DNA from: G963674835 sp963674835
Lineage (GTDB): Bacteria; Planctomycetota; Planctomycetia; Pirellulales; Thermoguttaceae
Direction: 5' to 3'
Assembly: GCA_963674835.2 (NCBI GenBank)
Contig: CAXXKC010000003.1
Coordinates: 1,798,001 to 1,862,000, forward strand
Length of the DNA stretch: 64,000 nt
Shown: positions 16,338 through 24,723 of the stretch, piece by piece
Layout of the letters: each line of letters begins with the position of its first letter
How positions within the stretch are numbered: position 1 is the first letter of the stretch
The notes under the pieces: model-generated
The model's database searches: none
Seen by the model: only the letters and a program-made list of their open reading frames with translations
Told to the model about the DNA's origin: nothing
Position numbers and translations under genes: made by a program

Positions 16338-16831
16338 GGAGAAGGACGACTGTTTGACTACCACGAAGGAAGTCCGAGGGCCAGTTGTCGGGAGGATGAG
16401 TCCGCTCACCAGAGAATCTCCCAAAGCGTAACGATCCGGCATGTGTCCGAGAATATGCAGTTTACAGTATCGCAAAGAGCAGGGACACACGCCACTGCCT
16501 GTCTCCGGCTTTCGACAGAAACCTGTCTTGCGAGTGGGGACGACCTCCACTTTAAGGGAACACGAAAGAAACGCAGAAACGCTGGGCCTTCCCCCATCGG
16601 ACTGGTGGTCTTGCCGGGACACACCGTTGTGCGAAAGATAGTCATGACACATGCGACGGTGCTCTGGTCGGCGGATCATGGGATGCTGTGCTTCCGGCGC
16701 GCGAGGACCATCGCCAAGCGGAAGACCGAAGGGAACGAGTCCTGAGTCGAAAGGGATCGTTCCCGGATTGCAACAGGACGTCTTCTGAAGGTGGCTACGA
16801 CTTCTTGGAACCATTCGCGAGGAGAATCGCC
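16338..16831. other. Divergent intergenic region
   Basis: About 490 bases between the lipoprotein gene (minus) and the redoxin gene (plus). A GAGGAG site lies 7 nt before the redoxin ATG. Open frames here are in-frame upstream extensions of the two genes without family similarity. No clear promoter pair was found. Confidence 0.4.
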
Positions 16832-17431
16832 ATGGCTGTGAATTGGAGACTTGCTGTTGGAGTTCTCGGCAGTCTGATGATGGCTGTCGTGGGTTCGAGT
16901 TGCATGGCTGCCGGAGTGAGCGTATCGGACAAGGCTCCCAATTGGGCGGGATTGCCGGGGGTGGACGGCAAGAATCACAGCCTTTCGGACTATAAGGAAG
17001 CCAAGGTGATTGTGCTGGTGTTCACCTGCAATCATTGCCCCGTCGCCCAAGCCTACCAGGACCGGCTCATTGCATTGCAGAAGGATTTCAAGGCGAGGGG
17101 CGTGGAGGTGGTGGCTGTGAATGTGAACACGATCCCGGCAGATCGCCTGGACAAGATGAAGGAAGTCGCCAAGAAGAAGCACTTCAACTTTCCGTATCTC
17201 TATGATGCCAGCCAGAAGAGTGGCCGCGAGTACGGTGCTCGTGTGACGCCCCATGTATTCGTGCTGGATCAGGACCGCAAGATTGCGTTCATCGGGCCTG
17301 TCGACGATAACCAGAATGAGAAGAAGGTTGTAACGAAGTACGTTCGGAACGCCGTCGAGGCTCTGTTGGACGGAAAGCAGCCGCCCGACACGAACGTGCC
17401 ACCCGTTGGTTGTTCGATCAAGTACAATTGA
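16832..17431 (+). CDS. Exported thioredoxin-fold (redoxin, AhpC/TSA-like) protein
   Basis: 199 aa from the ATG at 16832, with GAGGAG 7 nt upstream. A signal peptide covers about residues 1-28. The thioredoxin fold has a redox motif CNHC (C66, C69) in VFTCNHCPVAQAYQDRL, the pattern of the redoxin family often annotated as thioredoxin family protein. The cis-proline region is ARVTPHVFVLDQDRKI. It probably acts in the periplasm in thiol-disulfide exchange or peroxide defence. The next gene, 9 nt downstream, is another exported thioredoxin-fold protein, so the two form an operon. Confidence 0.88.
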   Translation: MAVNWRLAVGVLGSLMMAVVGSSCMAAGVSVSDKAPNWAGLPGVDGKNHSLSDYKEAKVIVLVFTCNHCPVAQAYQDRLIALQKDFKARGVEVVAVNVNTIPADRLDKMKEVAKKKHFNFPYLYDASQKSGREYGARVTPHVFVLDQDRKIAFIGPVDDNQNEKKVVTKYVRNAVEALLDGKQPPDTNVPPVGCSIKYN

Positions 17432-17440
17432 TTTCCTGCC

Positions 17441-18028
17441 ATGCAAATAGCTCGTTCGTTGATGGTTGTGGTCGGTGCGGTGTTGTCGGTGATTGCGTTG
17501 GCCGGTTGCGGAGAACATGCCGCGAACGGGCCCAACGCACAAGAACGCGGCCAAGCTGCGTCGACCGTGCCTGGATCGCCAGGCGCGGACCCGAGCAAGG
17601 TGAGCGTTGATGTCGTCGACGAGAACGGTTTGAAGGCCGCCCTGGCCCAGCGGAAGGGAAAGGTCGTGCTTGTGGATTTCTGGGCGACCTGGTGCGAGCC
17701 GTGCCGCGAGTTGCTCCCGCATACAATCCAACTCCAGCGCGACTTCGGCAGCAAGGGACTGGACGTGATTTCATTGAGTCTAGACGACCCCGAAGAGGAG
17801 TCGGCCGTGCTCGGCTTTCTGGTTTCGCAAGGGGCGGAAATCGAGAACTTCATCAGCCAGTATGGCACGTCGCCGAGATCGATGACTGCGTTTGGCATAT
17901 CGGACGGCAGTTTGCCACATCTGAAGCTGTACGATCGTCAAGGGGCTCTGTACCGCACGTTCCGCGCCGGCGAGTTTCAGCCGGCGGATATCGACCGTGC
18001 GGTGGAAGAGTTGCTCAACAAGTCGTAG
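17441..18028 (+). CDS. TlpA-like thioredoxin lipoprotein
   Basis: 195 aa. A lipoprotein signal ends in LAGC (C23). The thioredoxin-like domain carries the classical motif FWATWCEPCREL (C85, C88), which marks TlpA/ResA reductants of periplasmic cysteines, for example in cytochrome c maturation. The cis-proline motif is less standard (GTSPRSMTAFG). It follows the redoxin gene by 9 nt on the same strand. The substrate is unknown, as no cytochrome maturation genes are in the window. Confidence 0.88.
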   Translation: MQIARSLMVVVGAVLSVIALAGCGEHAANGPNAQERGQAASTVPGSPGADPSKVSVDVVDENGLKAALAQRKGKVVLVDFWATWCEPCRELLPHTIQLQRDFGSKGLDVISLSLDDPEEESAVLGFLVSQGAEIENFISQYGTSPRSMTAFGISDGSLPHLKLYDRQGALYRTFRAGEFQPADIDRAVEELLNKS

Positions 18029-18179
18029 CGGCCCGCCGATCTGCCGGTGCTAGGAGAGCGCGGCTCGGTTTGCGCGGTGACCGGGGCTTGCTTCGCGAGG
18101 ACGCCCTGACGTATCCTGGTTCATAGGTAGTGAGATTTAACTGGGAACGGGCCGCGACGATCGATCGCGCTGTCGAGCT

Positions 18180-19823
18180 ATGTCTGTTTTGCCACGCGCA
18201 CCACGGCTGATTGTTGTGCTTCTGGTGTTTGGAGCGGTGCTGGCGGGTGGCGTTGTTGGCGCGGGCGAGAAATCGGCGCCCCCCTCGGACGAGCAGGTAG
18301 CCAAGCTCATCGAACAGCTCGGCGACAAGGATTTTTCCGTCCGTCAGCAGGCCCAGCAGGAGCTGGGTGATCTTGGCTTCCGAGCTTACGACGCGGTGCT
18401 GGCAGCAACGCACCACCAGGACCTGGAGATTGCGACCCGCGCTCGTTATTTGCTCGGGCTGATGCGCATGCGCTGGTGTGACGAGTCGGATCCGCCGGAG
18501 GTGCGCGAGCAACTGGACAAGTACAACACTCTCAGCACCGACGGGCGGTTCCGACGGATTCGGGCGTTGGCGCGACTGAGAAACGGTGCGGGCGTGTTGC
18601 CACTCTGTCGGCTTGTGCAGTTCGAGGAATCGGAGTTGCTGAGCAAGTATGCGGCCATCGAACTCCTCACGGCAGAACCAGCCGATCATGAGGGGCAGGC
18701 TCGCCTAGGACAAACGCTCCGCGAGCAACTCGGACAAAGCAAGCGTGTGGCCGCCAAATGGTTGCTCACGTATGCCGATCTTCGGGACAAGCCTGCGGCG
18801 GCGGAGAAGGCATGGGCCGAGCAGGTTGCAGCGGAAGAGGCGTTGGCCCGAAGTTCGCCGAGTCAGTCCAATTCGCATATCGTCCTTGCGCTGCTGTATC
18901 ATTTGGCCGAGGTCCAGGCCGGGCAGGGACACAAGGAGCAAGCGGAGGCGACGGCCGAGCGGGCGCTCCGACTGAATCCAGGGCACTCGCCGGCGGAATT
19001 GATCATGCGTTTGGAGGTGGCCCAATCGCTGCAGCACCGCGGGCTGTTTTCGTGGGCGGACAAGGAATACGAGCAAGTGGTCAAGGCCGGCGTCCCGCAG
19101 TTGGCGTTCGTCGCCCTGGTGACGCGATCGGAGATGTGGCACGACCAGGGCCGGAACCTGGACGCGGCCAACTCGCTGCGAGACGCGATCGTTTTGGTCG
19201 AGCGGCTCGGGCCGGGAACGCCGAGCTACATCGACCGAACTCCCGAGGAGCTCCGTGCGCGGATGAACTACTTCCTAGCCTGTCACTGGGAAGAGCAGAA
19301 GGACGGTGAAAAACAGCTCGAGTGTCTTGAAAAGGCCTTGGAGAACGATCCGTCGGAGATCGACGTCTTGATCGCGTGCTGGCGATTGGACCATCGCCCG
19401 CCGGAGTTTCGCGACCGCGTCGCCAAGTTGATCGATCGGGCCGCAGCGCAAATGCTCGTCGAGATCGGCAATCTGCCGGATGATCCGAATGTCCGCAACC
19501 AGTTCGCCTGGCTGGTCGGCAATACGACAGGCGACCTTGACGAGGCGCTGCGATGCTCGCTGAAGTCGCTCGAGTTGGTGCCCAACAGCGGCGCCTTTTA
19601 CGATACGCTGGCGCACGTGTATTTTGGAAAAGGCGATCTGACTAACGCCGTCAAGAATCAAGCCAGGGCGGCCGAGTTGGAGCCGCATTCGGGCCTGATC
19701 CGGCAGGAACTGGCGCGATTTCGGGCCGAACTGGAGCGACCGTCGGGTAAGGCCAAGGGGGCCCAGCCGCCGACGCCCGGCGAGAACGCTGGCCAACCGG
19801 CTTCGGGCAAGGTGACGCAGTAG
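18180..19823 (+). CDS. Exported HEAT/TPR repeat protein
   Basis: 547 aa. A signal peptide (LIVVLLVFGAVLAGGVVGAG) is followed by HEAT-like helices (about residues 35-100: VAKLIEQLGDKDFSVRQQAQ, GLMRMRWCDESDPPEVREQ). A long helical region with TPR-like repeats follows (AEATAERALRLNPGHSPAEL, ALVTRSEMWHDQGRNLDAA, GAFYDTLAHVYFGKGDL). The C-terminus is Pro/Gly-rich and probably unstructured. It is likely a periplasmic scaffold. The start ATG at 18180 has no strong ribosome binding site. No catalytic motif was seen. Confidence 0.8.
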   Translation: MSVLPRAPRLIVVLLVFGAVLAGGVVGAGEKSAPPSDEQVAKLIEQLGDKDFSVRQQAQQELGDLGFRAYDAVLAATHHQDLEIATRARYLLGLMRMRWCDESDPPEVREQLDKYNTLSTDGRFRRIRALARLRNGAGVLPLCRLVQFEESELLSKYAAIELLTAEPADHEGQARLGQTLREQLGQSKRVAAKWLLTYADLRDKPAAAEKAWAEQVAAEEALARSSPSQSNSHIVLALLYHLAEVQAGQGHKEQAEATAERALRLNPGHSPAELIMRLEVAQSLQHRGLFSWADKEYEQVVKAGVPQLAFVALVTRSEMWHDQGRNLDAANSLRDAIVLVERLGPGTPSYIDRTPEELRARMNYFLACHWEEQKDGEKQLECLEKALENDPSEIDVLIACWRLDHRPPEFRDRVAKLIDRAAAQMLVEIGNLPDDPNVRNQFAWLVGNTTGDLDEALRCSLKSLELVPNSGAFYDTLAHVYFGKGDLTNAVKNQARAAELEPHSGLIRQELARFRAELERPSGKAKGAQPPTPGENAGQPASGKVTQ

Positions 19824-19856
19824 CTGAACGGACACACCTGGCGCGGGAGATTCCGC

Positions 19857-20690
19857 ATGGAGAAACTGGCGGTCAATGGAAGTTCGCTTGCGACGGTGGA
19901 TCAAGGTCGCGGGCCGGCGGTCGTGCTGCTGCACGCGTTTCCCTTGGACCACACGATGTGGAACGCGCAGATTGAGGCCCTGTCGGCACACTACCGCGTG
20001 ATCGCTCCGGATCTGCGGGGTTTCGGAGAGAGCGAGGTCAGCGAGGGGACGGTAACCATCGCACAATTGGCCGACGATGTCGCGGGTCTGCTCGATGCGT
20101 TGGAAATCGGCGAGCCGGCGGCGCTGTTCGGTCTTTCCATGGGTGGATACGTGGCGTTGGAGTTCTGGCGCCGGCACCCAACGCGCCTTAGAGCGCTCGG
20201 GCTATGCGATACGCGGGCGGAGGCCGATTCGGCCGAGGTCTCGGCAGCCCGCCTGGCAACTGCCGACCGAGTTCTTCGAGAGGGTCCGCGGTTCTTGGCT
20301 GAAACGATGATTCCGCGGTTGTTCTGCCGTGTGTCGGAACGCACGGCGGGCGGAGTCGAGCCAGCCTACATCGGAGCGACGCGTGAACTGATCCTGGCAA
20401 CGGACCCTCGAGGCATTGCGGCAGCGGCGCGGGGTATGGCAGAGCGGAGCGACTTCACGCCTCTGCTGGGAGAGATTCATGTTCCGACGCTGGTCCTCAC
20501 CGGAGAGCATGACGCGATCTCGACGCCCGCGGAGATGAGCCAATTGGCTGCGGCCATCGCGCACTCGTGGTTTGTGGAGATCGCGGGGGCGGGACACATC
20601 GCCTCGCTGGAGAATCCGGTAGAGACAACGGGCGCGATGTCGGCGTTTCTGGCCAGCGTCAAGGAAGCTGAACGAGCGACTGGCTCTTGA
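19857..20690 (+). CDS. Alpha/beta hydrolase
   Basis: 277 aa, a single alpha/beta-hydrolase domain. The oxyanion region is VVLLHAFPLDHTMW. The nucleophile elbow is GLSMGG, with the acid in LTGEHDAIS and the histidine in IAGAGHIASLENP, so the triad is complete. GGGAG (GGGAGATTCCGC) precedes the ATG by about 8 nt. The pattern fits the 3-oxoadipate enol-lactonase-like group, but the substrate cannot be read from sequence. It lies 33 nt after the TPR gene, and its last 32 bases overlap the convergent DUF2617 gene. Confidence 0.88.
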   Translation: MEKLAVNGSSLATVDQGRGPAVVLLHAFPLDHTMWNAQIEALSAHYRVIAPDLRGFGESEVSEGTVTIAQLADDVAGLLDALEIGEPAALFGLSMGGYVALEFWRRHPTRLRALGLCDTRAEADSAEVSAARLATADRVLREGPRFLAETMIPRLFCRVSERTAGGVEPAYIGATRELILATDPRGIAAAARGMAERSDFTPLLGEIHVPTLVLTGEHDAISTPAEMSQLAAAIAHSWFVEIAGAGHIASLENPVETTGAMSAFLASVKEAERATGS

Positions 20691-21198
20691 CGATGGCGTA
20701 ATCGTCGGGGAACGTGTGGAAGGCCTGGACGAGCATGCTGCGGCTGCGGGTTTCCACGTTGATGTAGCTCATGGCGCCCAGCGCCATCCGGCCGCTGGAA
20801 TCGAAGCGGTGGAACATTCCCTGGCGTCGCGAATCTTCGGAGAGTTCTGCCTGAAACGTCCAGAACACTTCGGGATCGACCGGTTCGAGCTGGAAGCTGA
20901 CCTGGTAGACGATACCGCCGCGGCACTCGATGGCGTCGTTACGCTCGCCCTTGAGCCGATAGGACATGAGACGGCGACGTTCCGGAAGGGGATGATGGGC
21001 CGACGTGCAGACCTCGGTCAGCGTTATGCCTGCACACTGCCACGTTACGACGTGGCCGGCGCTAGTGATGTCGACCTTGGCTGTGTAGTCACCGCGTCTG
21101 ACGGCTCGGCTGGAATAGACTTCAAAAAGCTCCGGATGCAGCGGTCGCCCGTACACCTGGAAGACCAACTCTGCAACCTTCGGCCGAACAGTGAGCAC
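20659..21198 (-). CDS. DUF2617 family protein
   Basis: 179 aa starting at a GTG (21198), preceded by a purine-rich AAGGAAGGA. The sequence MLTVRPKVAELVFQVYGRPL and the blocks GDYTAKVDITSAGHVVTW and RRLMSYRLKGERNDAIECRG match DUF2617, a family of unknown function found mainly in planctomycetes and actinobacteria. It is predicted to be soluble and beta-rich. It has its own good promoter 68-95 nt upstream and ends within the convergent hydrolase gene. Confidence 0.85.
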   Translation of the reverse strand: MLTVRPKVAELVFQVYGRPLHPELFEVYSSRAVRRGDYTAKVDITSAGHVVTWQCAGITLTEVCTSAHHPLPERRRLMSYRLKGERNDAIECRGGIVYQVSFQLEPVDPEVFWTFQAELSEDSRRQGMFHRFDSSGRMALGAMSYINVETRSRSMLVQAFHTFPDDYAIVKSQSLVQLP

Positions 21199-21265
21199 GA
21201 TGGAGATCCTTCCTTTCCCCCAGCGAAACCCGAATGGAATGATCGACTAGCCACAACACCTGCCC

Positions 21266-21293
21266 ATTATAGACTGGGTTCCGCGAAGTACAA
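21266..21293 (-). promoter_or_regulatory. Sigma70-like promoter for DUF2617 gene
   Basis: On the minus strand TTGTAC (-35, 21293-21288), 16-nt spacer, perfect TATAAT (-10, 21271-21266). It lies 68 nt upstream of the GTG start and is the best promoter match seen in the window. Confidence 0.6.
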
Positions 21294-21410
21294 AGGGCGC
21301 TTCCATAATGAGGCAGTGGAAGCACACGCTGTGGGGAATTCGGGCTTGACAGGAGGCGTTGTGCAGCTTACGCGACGGCGATGCTAGCACGCCCGATGGT
21401 CCGGCGGTTC

Positions 21411-22178
21411 CTAGAGCACGCCAACAAGAATGTCGTATGCGGCGTGGGTGCCGGCGGCGATGCCAAAGCCGCGATATACGAACAGAACGCTGAAGAATGC
21501 GCCGGCCAGGAACCGGAAAAAGAAGCCGAACCAGTCCATCGCGTCGCCGTACGGACCGATGTAGTGTGCCGTGGCGAAAAGGAGACTCGTGAACACGGTG
21601 GCAATAGCCACACTCATCGTCCAAGGCGCGCCGAGTTTGTGGATAACCCAGATCACCGGCGGGAGGAGTATTAGTCGGAAGAGCAGCTCTTCGTAGACTC
21701 CGGCTCCGAGATAGCCGATGATGCCGGCAAGTGCGCCTGGGTTTGTTGAAACGCTCAGCAGTTCTTGGCCGGGTGCAACGATCGCGCCAGTCACGGGATG
21801 CACGAGGCCATTCTGAAGATAGAGAATCAGCCTGAGACACAGGGCGAGCAGGGCGCACTCCACGGTCATGCCGCCGAGAACGGCGCGTCTCAGCCGCCAG
21901 GGTTCGCGCGAGGCGTATTGCCAGGCCAGGAGAATGCAGACGGTCAGCACGGGCAACAGGAAGTACTGGCCGAAATCGAGTCCTGCCAGGGAACGCCGCA
22001 GCCAAACATCAACGCCGTTTCGAACGGCGTGCGCACCCAATACGAGGACTCCTGCCTCGTAGATCACAAGGAACGGAGCCACAAACGCGAGGCTGGTCAG
22101 GGGGCGGCGAGACTCGGTCCAGTAATCGTCGGGTATTCCTTGGGCCGTCGGCGGTGGAGAGGGAGGTGCAAGGCTCAT
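21411..22178 (-). CDS. CPBP family intramembrane metalloprotease
   Basis: 255 aa with about seven hydrophobic segments. The three conserved motifs of the CPBP (CAAX protease/bacteriocin-processing, Rce1-like) family are present: EExxxR in GVYEELLFRL (E163, E164, R168), FxxxH in FATAHYIG and HxxxD in GTHAAYDILVG. It probably cleaves within the inner membrane; the substrate is unknown. The start ATG at 22178 overlaps the stop of a short upstream open frame (see findings). Confidence 0.9.
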   Translation of the reverse strand: MSLAPPSPPPTAQGIPDDYWTESRRPLTSLAFVAPFLVIYEAGVLVLGAHAVRNGVDVWLRRSLAGLDFGQYFLLPVLTVCILLAWQYASREPWRLRRAVLGGMTVECALLALCLRLILYLQNGLVHPVTGAIVAPGQELLSVSTNPGALAGIIGYLGAGVYEELLFRLILLPPVIWVIHKLGAPWTMSVAIATVFTSLLFATAHYIGPYGDAMDWFGFFFRFLAGAFFSVLFVYRGFGIAAGTHAAYDILVGVL

Positions 22179-22508
22179 CCGCGATACCGCTCAACGGCAG
22201 GAGGTTCGACGACCGTATCGTCCAGCGAATACGCTGGGGCTTCTTCATCTTCGACCCGCGGTAATCAGGGTCTTGAGGTGCCCTTGCAAGCGGAAGGTCG
22301 GACTGTGTTGCGGCAGCCCGGCTGTGGGAGTGGGGTAGGCGGCGACGCGAGTCGGATGGCAGCCGGGGCTGTTGCCGGCTGATGTGACCGACGCTTTGAT
22401 GAGAATTCGTTCTTTCCAGAGGCGGCCGTGAGCCGAAGCTGCCCTAGTAGAACGATCTGCAAACACACCCTAGAATACCGGTTCCCAACCTTCCCGCGAG
22501 CGGTGCGA
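22179..22508. other. Divergent intergenic region
   Basis: 330 bases between CPBP (minus) and the glycosylase (plus). A 28-codon, start-less open frame on the minus strand runs into the CPBP start with an ATGA overlap. A possible -10 box TAGAAT (22471-22476) lies 33 nt before the glycosylase ATG, with only a weak -35. Confidence 0.35.
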
Positions 22509-23177
22509 ATGGCGACGACAGTTCAGGAGATATACGACCGGCTCTTCCATGCTTACGGCCACCAGCACTGGTGGCCGGGCGACACGCCTTTCGAGGTGAT
22601 GGTCGGAGCGGTTCTCGTCCAGAACACGGCATGGAAGAACGTGGAGAAAGCCATCGGCAACCTTCGGGACGAGGGGCTGTTGTATCCGCAATCTCTTTAT
22701 GACCTTTCGCTTGAGGAATTGGCGGAGTTGATTCGCCCGGCGGGTTACTATCGCCTGAAGGCTCGCCGGCTGCACAATCTGCTTGCTCTTCTGGTGGATC
22801 GGTACGACGGATCGTTGAAGCGAATGTTCCAGACGGATGTGCATACGCTGCGGGAGGAACTGTTGGGCATCAACGGGATCGGACCGGAGACGGCCGACTC
22901 GATTCTCCTGTATGCGGGCGAAGTCCCCACCTTCGTGGTGGATACCTATACGCGCCGGGTCCTCGCGCGGCATGGGTGGATCGATTTCGACGCGTCGTAC
23001 GACGAGATCAAGGACTTCTTCGAAAGTGGGCTGGAGAAGGACGCCGTCTTCTACAATGAGTATCATGCGTTGCTGGTGCGGGTGGGGCATTCCCATTGCC
23101 GCAAGACGCCCAAATGCGAGGGATGCCCACTGTCGGAATTGTTGCGCGATGGTGGGCCGCTCGAGCCGGAGTATTGA
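22509..23177 (+). CDS. Endonuclease III-like DNA glycosylase (COG2231-type)
   Basis: 222 aa from the ATG at 22509. The HhH-GPD fold is clear: VLVQNTAWKNVEKAI, hairpin LLGINGIGPETADSI and catalytic aspartate D145 in FVVDTYTRRVL. At the position of the catalytic lysine of Nth, 18 residues before that aspartate, there is E127. It is therefore predicted to be a glycosylase without AP-lyase activity. Only three of the four usual iron-sulfur cysteines are visible (C197, C203, C206). It resembles the COG2231/MagIII group rather than Nth. rarA follows 15 nt later, so it is a DNA-repair operon. Confidence 0.85.
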   Translation: MATTVQEIYDRLFHAYGHQHWWPGDTPFEVMVGAVLVQNTAWKNVEKAIGNLRDEGLLYPQSLYDLSLEELAELIRPAGYYRLKARRLHNLLALLVDRYDGSLKRMFQTDVHTLREELLGINGIGPETADSILLYAGEVPTFVVDTYTRRVLARHGWIDFDASYDEIKDFFESGLEKDAVFYNEYHALLVRVGHSHCRKTPKCEGCPLSELLRDGGPLEPEY

Positions 23178-23192
23178 ACTGGCGGGAAGCAC

Positions 23193-24554
23193 ATGTCGTT
23201 GTTCGAACCAAGTGAACGAGCGAATCGACAGCGGGCACAACCTTTGGCCGCGCGCATGCGACCTCGCACGCTGCAGGAGTTTGTGGGGCAGGAGCACTTT
23301 CTTGGCGAAGGCAAGCTGCTGAGCCGGCTGTTGAAAGCGGATAGGCTCGGTTCGGTCATCTTCTACGGGCCGCCGGGGTCGGGGAAGACGACACTGGCCC
23401 GTTTGCTCGCCACGGAAAGCCGCAGTACATTTCGCCAGATTAGTGCAGTTGCCAGCGGGGTCAAGGACCTGCGCGACGTGCTGCAGGACGCCCGGGAGCG
23501 ATTGTCGACCAGCGGACAGAAGACGCTGCTGTTTATCGACGAGATTCACCGTTTCAACAAAGCGCAGCAGGATGTGCTGCTTCCCGACGTCGAAGAGGGG
23601 ATTGTGATCCTGGTTGGGGCGACGACGGAGAATCCGTTCTTCACGATCAACAGCGCGCTGGTCAGCCGCAGCCGGATCTTCCAGTTCGAGCCGCTTGCGT
23701 GCGAGCAGATCAAGCTGTTGTTACGGCGGGCGCTGGCGGATGCGGAGCGGGGGTTGGGACGGTATGCGATCCACGCGGACGAAGACGCGTTGGACTATCT
23801 GGCCGAGGTGAGCGACGGGGACGCCCGACAGGCGCTGACGGCCATGGAAATCGGTGTGCTTTCGACGGAAGGCTCGCCGATCGAGTTTACGCGCCAGTTG
23901 GCGCAAGAGTCGGTCCAGCGCAAGGCCATCCAGTACGATCGGGGCGGCGACACGCACTACGACACGATCAGCGCCTTGATCAAGAGCATCCGAGGAAGCG
24001 ACCCCGATGCGGCCCTGTATTGGCTCGCCCGGATGCTGGAGGGGGGCGAGGATGTGCGGTTCCTCGCGAGGCGGCTCGTGATTCTGGCCAGCGAAGACGT
24101 CGGCAACGCCGACCCGACGGCGCTGACGTTGGCGGTTGCGGCGGCCGGTGCCTGTGAGATCGTGGGTCTGCCCGAGTGCCAGCTGACGTTGGCGCAGGCG
24201 GTCACCTACCTGGCGTGTGCTCCGAAATCGAACGCATCGACGGTGGGGATCTCCGAGGCTCGGCGGGATGTTCGTGAGGGGCAAGTTCTGCCGGTGCCGG
24301 TCCACTTGAGAGACCGTCACTACGGGGGAGCCCAGCGATTGGGACATGGGGAAAATTATCAGTATTCGCATAACTTTTCTGGCGGCATCGCTCCGCAGGA
24401 CTATTTGGGCATCGAACGCGAATACTACCGGCCGGTGGACCGGGGCTTTGAGGCGGAGCTTGCCCGCCGGCTGGAGGAGATTCGCGTTCGGTTGCGTTCG
24501 GGGAGAAACGAGCCACGGCAAGATGATCGACCACCGAAAAAGCACGGCGTTTGA
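23193..24554 (+). CDS. rarA: Replication-associated recombination ATPase RarA (MgsA)
   Basis: 453 aa, typical length for RarA, an AAA+ clamp-loader-like ATPase that acts at stalled replication forks. Walker A is GPPGSGKTT (from residue 59) and Walker B is LLFIDEIHRFNKAQQ. The RarA signature TTENPFFTINSALVSRSRIF follows, and the C-terminal helical tetramerisation region includes ASEDVGNADPTAL. The ATG at 23193 has GGGAAG upstream. It is translated right after the glycosylase gene. Confidence 0.95.
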   Translation: MSLFEPSERANRQRAQPLAARMRPRTLQEFVGQEHFLGEGKLLSRLLKADRLGSVIFYGPPGSGKTTLARLLATESRSTFRQISAVASGVKDLRDVLQDARERLSTSGQKTLLFIDEIHRFNKAQQDVLLPDVEEGIVILVGATTENPFFTINSALVSRSRIFQFEPLACEQIKLLLRRALADAERGLGRYAIHADEDALDYLAEVSDGDARQALTAMEIGVLSTEGSPIEFTRQLAQESVQRKAIQYDRGGDTHYDTISALIKSIRGSDPDAALYWLARMLEGGEDVRFLARRLVILASEDVGNADPTALTLAVAAAGACEIVGLPECQLTLAQAVTYLACAPKSNASTVGISEARRDVREGQVLPVPVHLRDRHYGGAQRLGHGENYQYSHNFSGGIAPQDYLGIEREYYRPVDRGFEAELARRLEEIRVRLRSGRNEPRQDDRPPKKHGV

Positions 24555-24723
24555 TGTAGCCTTCGGCGGGCAGTTTCTTGTATGATCTGGCAGCGTATGG
24601 ATACGCGTGCCCCGGACTAGGGCCAGATTACTGCTGAGAGATGGGCATTGTCCGCTTCTTTCGACGTCGGCGAAGCGGCTTGCCCCGAGGCTAACCGCGT
24701 TCAATTCGTCAAGGAGGACGAAC

